From Firmicutes bacterium UBA3920 (GTDB lineage: Bacteria; Bacillota; Clostridia; Caldicoprobacterales; Xylanivirgaceae): a DNA stretch of 8,939 nt. The stretch is taken from positions 707 to 9,645 of the forward strand of contig DGES01000021.1 of NCBI GenBank assembly GCA_002386065.1. The letters run 5' to 3'. Positions 7,463 to 8,939 of the stretch are shown in pieces. The position numbers and the translations under genes were made by a program. A model generated the notes under the pieces. That model was not told the origin of the DNA. It searched no databases and saw only the letters and a list, made by a program, of their open reading frames with translations. Position 1 is the stretch's first letter, and every line of letters starts with the position of its first letter.

Positions 7463-8028
7463 GCTATATCCACCCTTTCCATAATGCTCTTTAGCTTCTG
7501 TGTATCATAATCCAATATCTTAAATAACTCCCGACCTGCCTCAACTAGATATTCTCTCTTATTTTCCCTTAAACTAGCCGCCTTCCGAAGGGCTGCTGCT
7601 GTAAGTTCCTCACAATTGGTATCCTTCGCTTCTATTGTCTTTATGAGATAAGATAACCCGTCTGTTATCTGCATAATCTCATCATCATCTGCAAATTCCA
7701 CTTGCAGATGAAGTGGCAAATGGGTTGGAGGATAATATGGTCTATATACCCCTTCTTCCCTATAACCTAATACTATACAATGGGCCTCTGTCTTAAGCAA
7801 GGAAAATATCTGGGGCTGTTCTAATTTTAATTCATCTAGAGGCTTAAAAAAAGCTTTAGCACGTACATTATTATCTATGCTAGCTGTTGCCGTCCCTGCC
7901 ACTATTCCAAATACTGTCCTGCCACCATCATCTACCTTTACAAATGAACCATAGGGAAGCTTAAAATCATATTCCACTGTCTCCACTATAAATTCCCATG
8001 TTCTACTCTCTATTATCTCGCCTATCAT
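7459..8028 (-). CDS. Small HAS-barrel-like protein, probable HerA/NurA accessory subunit
   Basis: The protein has 189 residues and no signal peptide or membrane segment. Residues about 1-50 follow the alternating beta pattern of the HAS-barrel that begins HerA proteins: a GEIIES start, an FIVE strand, PYGSFVKVDD and FGIVAGT. No ATPase motif follows. The middle contains YREEGVYRPYYPPTHLPLH, and the last 75 residues or so are helical and charged. The likely role, inferred from fold and place, is to bind the HerA ring or its link to NurA. The stop overlaps the HerA start by 4 bases, so the two products are made together. I place the start at the ATG at 8028 because GGGAGG sits six bases before it. 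An ATG two codons earlier, at 8034, abuts the same site with no spacing. The barrel assignment rests on pattern and context, not on an alignment. Confidence 0.75.
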   Translation of the reverse strand: MIGEIIESRTWEFIVETVEYDFKLPYGSFVKVDDGGRTVFGIVAGTATASIDNNVRAKAFFKPLDELKLEQPQIFSLLKTEAHCIVLGYREEGVYRPYYPPTHLPLHLQVEFADDDEIMQITDGLSYLIKTIEAKDTNCEELTAAALRKAASLRENKREYLVEAGRELFKILDYDTQKLKSIMERVDIA

Positions 8029-8034
8029 TGCCAT

Positions 8035-8040
8035 CCTCCC
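8035..8040 (-). promoter_or_regulatory. Ribosome binding site that decides the start of the HAS-barrel-like protein
   Basis: GGGAGG on the minus strand directly touches the ATG at 8034 but lies six bases before the ATG at 8028, the usual distance. The second ATG is therefore the better start, and the protein loses its first two residues relative to the longest frame. Confidence 0.65.
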
Positions 8041-8075
8041 TTGTATAATTATCCAAGCCCAATACTAAAAATAGC

Positions 8076-8087
8076 AGTTTGCAAACT
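8076..8087. repeat. Perfect 12-bp palindrome, possible operator of the repair operon
   Basis: AGTTTGCAAACT reads the same on both strands. It lies in the leader of the four-gene operon, some 20-30 bases downstream of the predicted transcription start, where a repressor could block. It does not match the Firmicute LexA box (GAAC-N4-GTTC). The core TTTGCAAA recurs at 1363-1370. In AT-rich DNA such a palindrome can arise by chance. Confidence 0.35.
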
Positions 8088-8110
8088 TGAATAATTTAAT
8101 GTATCACTTT

Positions 8111-8139
8111 ATTATTTTATCAATACATAAGTTTGTCTA
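8111..8139 (-). promoter_or_regulatory. Candidate sigma-A promoter of the HAS/HerA/Mre11/Rad50 operon
   Basis: On the minus strand, TAGACA (8134-8139) and AATAAT (8111-8116) are 17 bases apart, each one base from consensus. The predicted start near 8104 would give a leader of about 75 bases. AT-rich context lowers the weight of the match. Confidence 0.4.
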
Positions 8140-8165
8140 AAAATATAAAATAAAAACATATATGC

Positions 8166-8188
8166 CTATAAATCTCATCAATTTATAG
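8166..8188 (-). terminator. AT-rich hairpin downstream of NurA, weak terminator candidate
   Basis: CTATAAAT pairs perfectly with ATTTATAG around the 7-base loop TGATGAG on the minus strand. It lies about 83 bases after the NurA stop. The stem has only one G-C pair, and the following bases are T-rich but interrupted, so termination here would be inefficient. Confidence 0.25.
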
Positions 8189-8271
8189 TCCTCTATTGGC
8201 CATTTATATGTTAAAACTAAACCCCTTTCATAACACATGCAAAAATTCATTTGTTTTTAATGTTGATAGTA

Positions 8272-8939
8272 TTAAAATAATCTCGTAAATTTTCTAAGCT
8301 TTTTATTGGTCACCCTAGAAGGTAAACCTGCATCTATCAAAGTATTCGCCACAAGTCTATAAAACGCCTCCCGCTCTGGTCCCCTAACTACTGCTAAATG
8401 GTGTGCCTCTTGCAGTGATATGGGATAACCCATTCCCTTTTGCGATTGATCATATGCTGCAAAATGTAATAGATCTAAAAACCCATCATTTTCTAATACA
8501 TAATCAGGTGCTTCTATCCGCGCTATCTCTTCACCGGTGTTTATATAAAAAAATCCAATCCTATACTCTGGCCAATCCTTTCTATCAAGTGTATTTATAC
8601 CACCATAGAATACTGTAGATCTCTCTCCTTTTTTTAAAATATCCTTAAATAGAATTGTGTCTCGGAGTCCATCTATTTGCCTACATGGTGCATTCCTATT
8701 GCATTTGGAGCAGTCCATAAATTGTCTATTGCAAAGCTTTGCCCTAAGTGTATTGACCACAAGTGATGTGCGTGATCCCGATATATAACCACCTATGGGA
8801 GTAGCAAACCGCTCCCCTGCCTTAAAAGTATCTTCAAACAGCGGTCCGGTAAATGCACCTATATCTTTCTTCGCCGAAGCAGCTCTATCCCATGATACAA
8901 GTGTCCCATCTACAAATCCCACCGCTGCCATATTATCTT
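8272..8939 (-). CDS. nurA: NurA-domain 5'-3' nuclease, 5' end outside the window
   Basis: NurA nucleases resect DNA ends inside a complex with HerA. The frame stays open to the window edge, and the first Met seen (8931) lies only seven residues before the catalytic Asp, whereas NurA proteins normally have a longer N-terminal part. The start is therefore beyond the window. Numbering from that Met, the family motifs are GFVDGT (D8), PIGGYISGSRTS at 45-56, LRDTILF (D91), KKGERSTVF at 100-108, ARIEAPDYV (E140) and EAHHLAVVRG (H177/H178), ending in PSRVTNKKLRKF. Four cysteines, C67-x6-C-x2-C-x5-C83, sit between the second and third motifs and could bind zinc or an iron-sulfur cluster. The HerA operon 237 bases downstream on the same strand strongly supports the call. 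Confidence 0.87.
   Translation of the reverse strand, partial: DNMAAVGFVDGTLVSWDRAASAKKDIGAFTGPLFEDTFKAGERFATPIGGYISGSRTSLVVNTLRAKLCNRQFMDCSKCNRNAPCRQIDGLRDTILFKDILKKGERSTVFYGGINTLDRKDWPEYRIGFFYINTGEEIARIEAPDYVLENDGFLDLLHFAAYDQSQKGMGYPISLQEAHHLAVVRGPEREAFYRLVANTLIDAGLPSRVTNKKLRKFTRLF

Larger units (their letters stand above)
8035..8271. other. 237-base AT-rich gap between NurA and the HAS-barrel-like gene
   Basis: This gap breaks an otherwise overlapping gene set. It contains no open frame of note. It holds an 8-bp AT-only hairpin (8166-8188), a candidate promoter (8111-8139), a 12-bp palindrome (8076-8087) and the ribosome binding site of the next gene. The likely meaning is that NurA is transcribed from upstream and the four-gene set has its own internal promoter. 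Confidence 0.6.

Noticed and set aside
8076..8087. The palindrome as an SOS (LexA) box for the repair operon
   Set aside because: The Firmicute LexA site needs GAAC-N4-GTTC. AGTTTGCAAACT lacks it, and I saw no match elsewhere in the gap.
2023..8939. The cluster as a mobile defence island
   Set aside because: No transposase, integrase, tRNA, direct repeats or restriction genes are present, and base composition looks even across the window. A defence role is not excluded but nothing in the sequence points to mobility.

Overview
The window is AT-rich and reads as chromosomal DNA of a low-GC Firmicute, probably of the class Clostridia. The grounds are strong GGAGG-type ribosome binding sites, heavy use of ATA and AGA codons, and a cobalamin riboswitch of bacterial form. 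All the genes I can support are on the minus strand, so the window is best read from high to low coordinates.

The right half, about 8939 down to 2023, encodes an archaeal-type DNA-end processing module. First comes a NurA-domain nuclease, cut by the window edge at its 5' end. After a 237-base AT-rich gap follow four genes, each overlapping the next by 4 bases: a small stand-alone HAS-barrel-like protein, a HerA-type hexameric translocase/helicase, an Mre11/SbcD-type nuclease and a Rad50/SbcC-type SMC ATPase with a CPTC zinc hook. In archaea HerA and NurA resect DNA ends together with Mre11 and Rad50. Here all four partners lie together in a bacterial-looking genome, with an extra small protein between NurA and HerA that may be an accessory subunit.

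The left half is sparser. A short membrane-anchored protein of unknown function (1529-1921) follows Rad50 and may have its own promoter. After a 337-base gap comes a 304-residue putative DNA-binding protein with two helix-turn-helix-like segments and a C-terminal coiled coil (277-1191), and a perfect 12-bp hairpin follows its stop. At the left edge is the first half of a cobalamin riboswitch, also on the minus strand, with a good candidate sigma-A promoter just upstream. The gene it controls lies outside the window.

I found no tRNA, rRNA, CRISPR array, insertion sequence or broken gene. The main interest is the complete NurA/HAS-barrel/HerA/Mre11/Rad50 cluster. Its proteins belong to recognisable families, but their grouping, the small HAS-barrel-like protein and the cysteine cluster in NurA merit a closer look.
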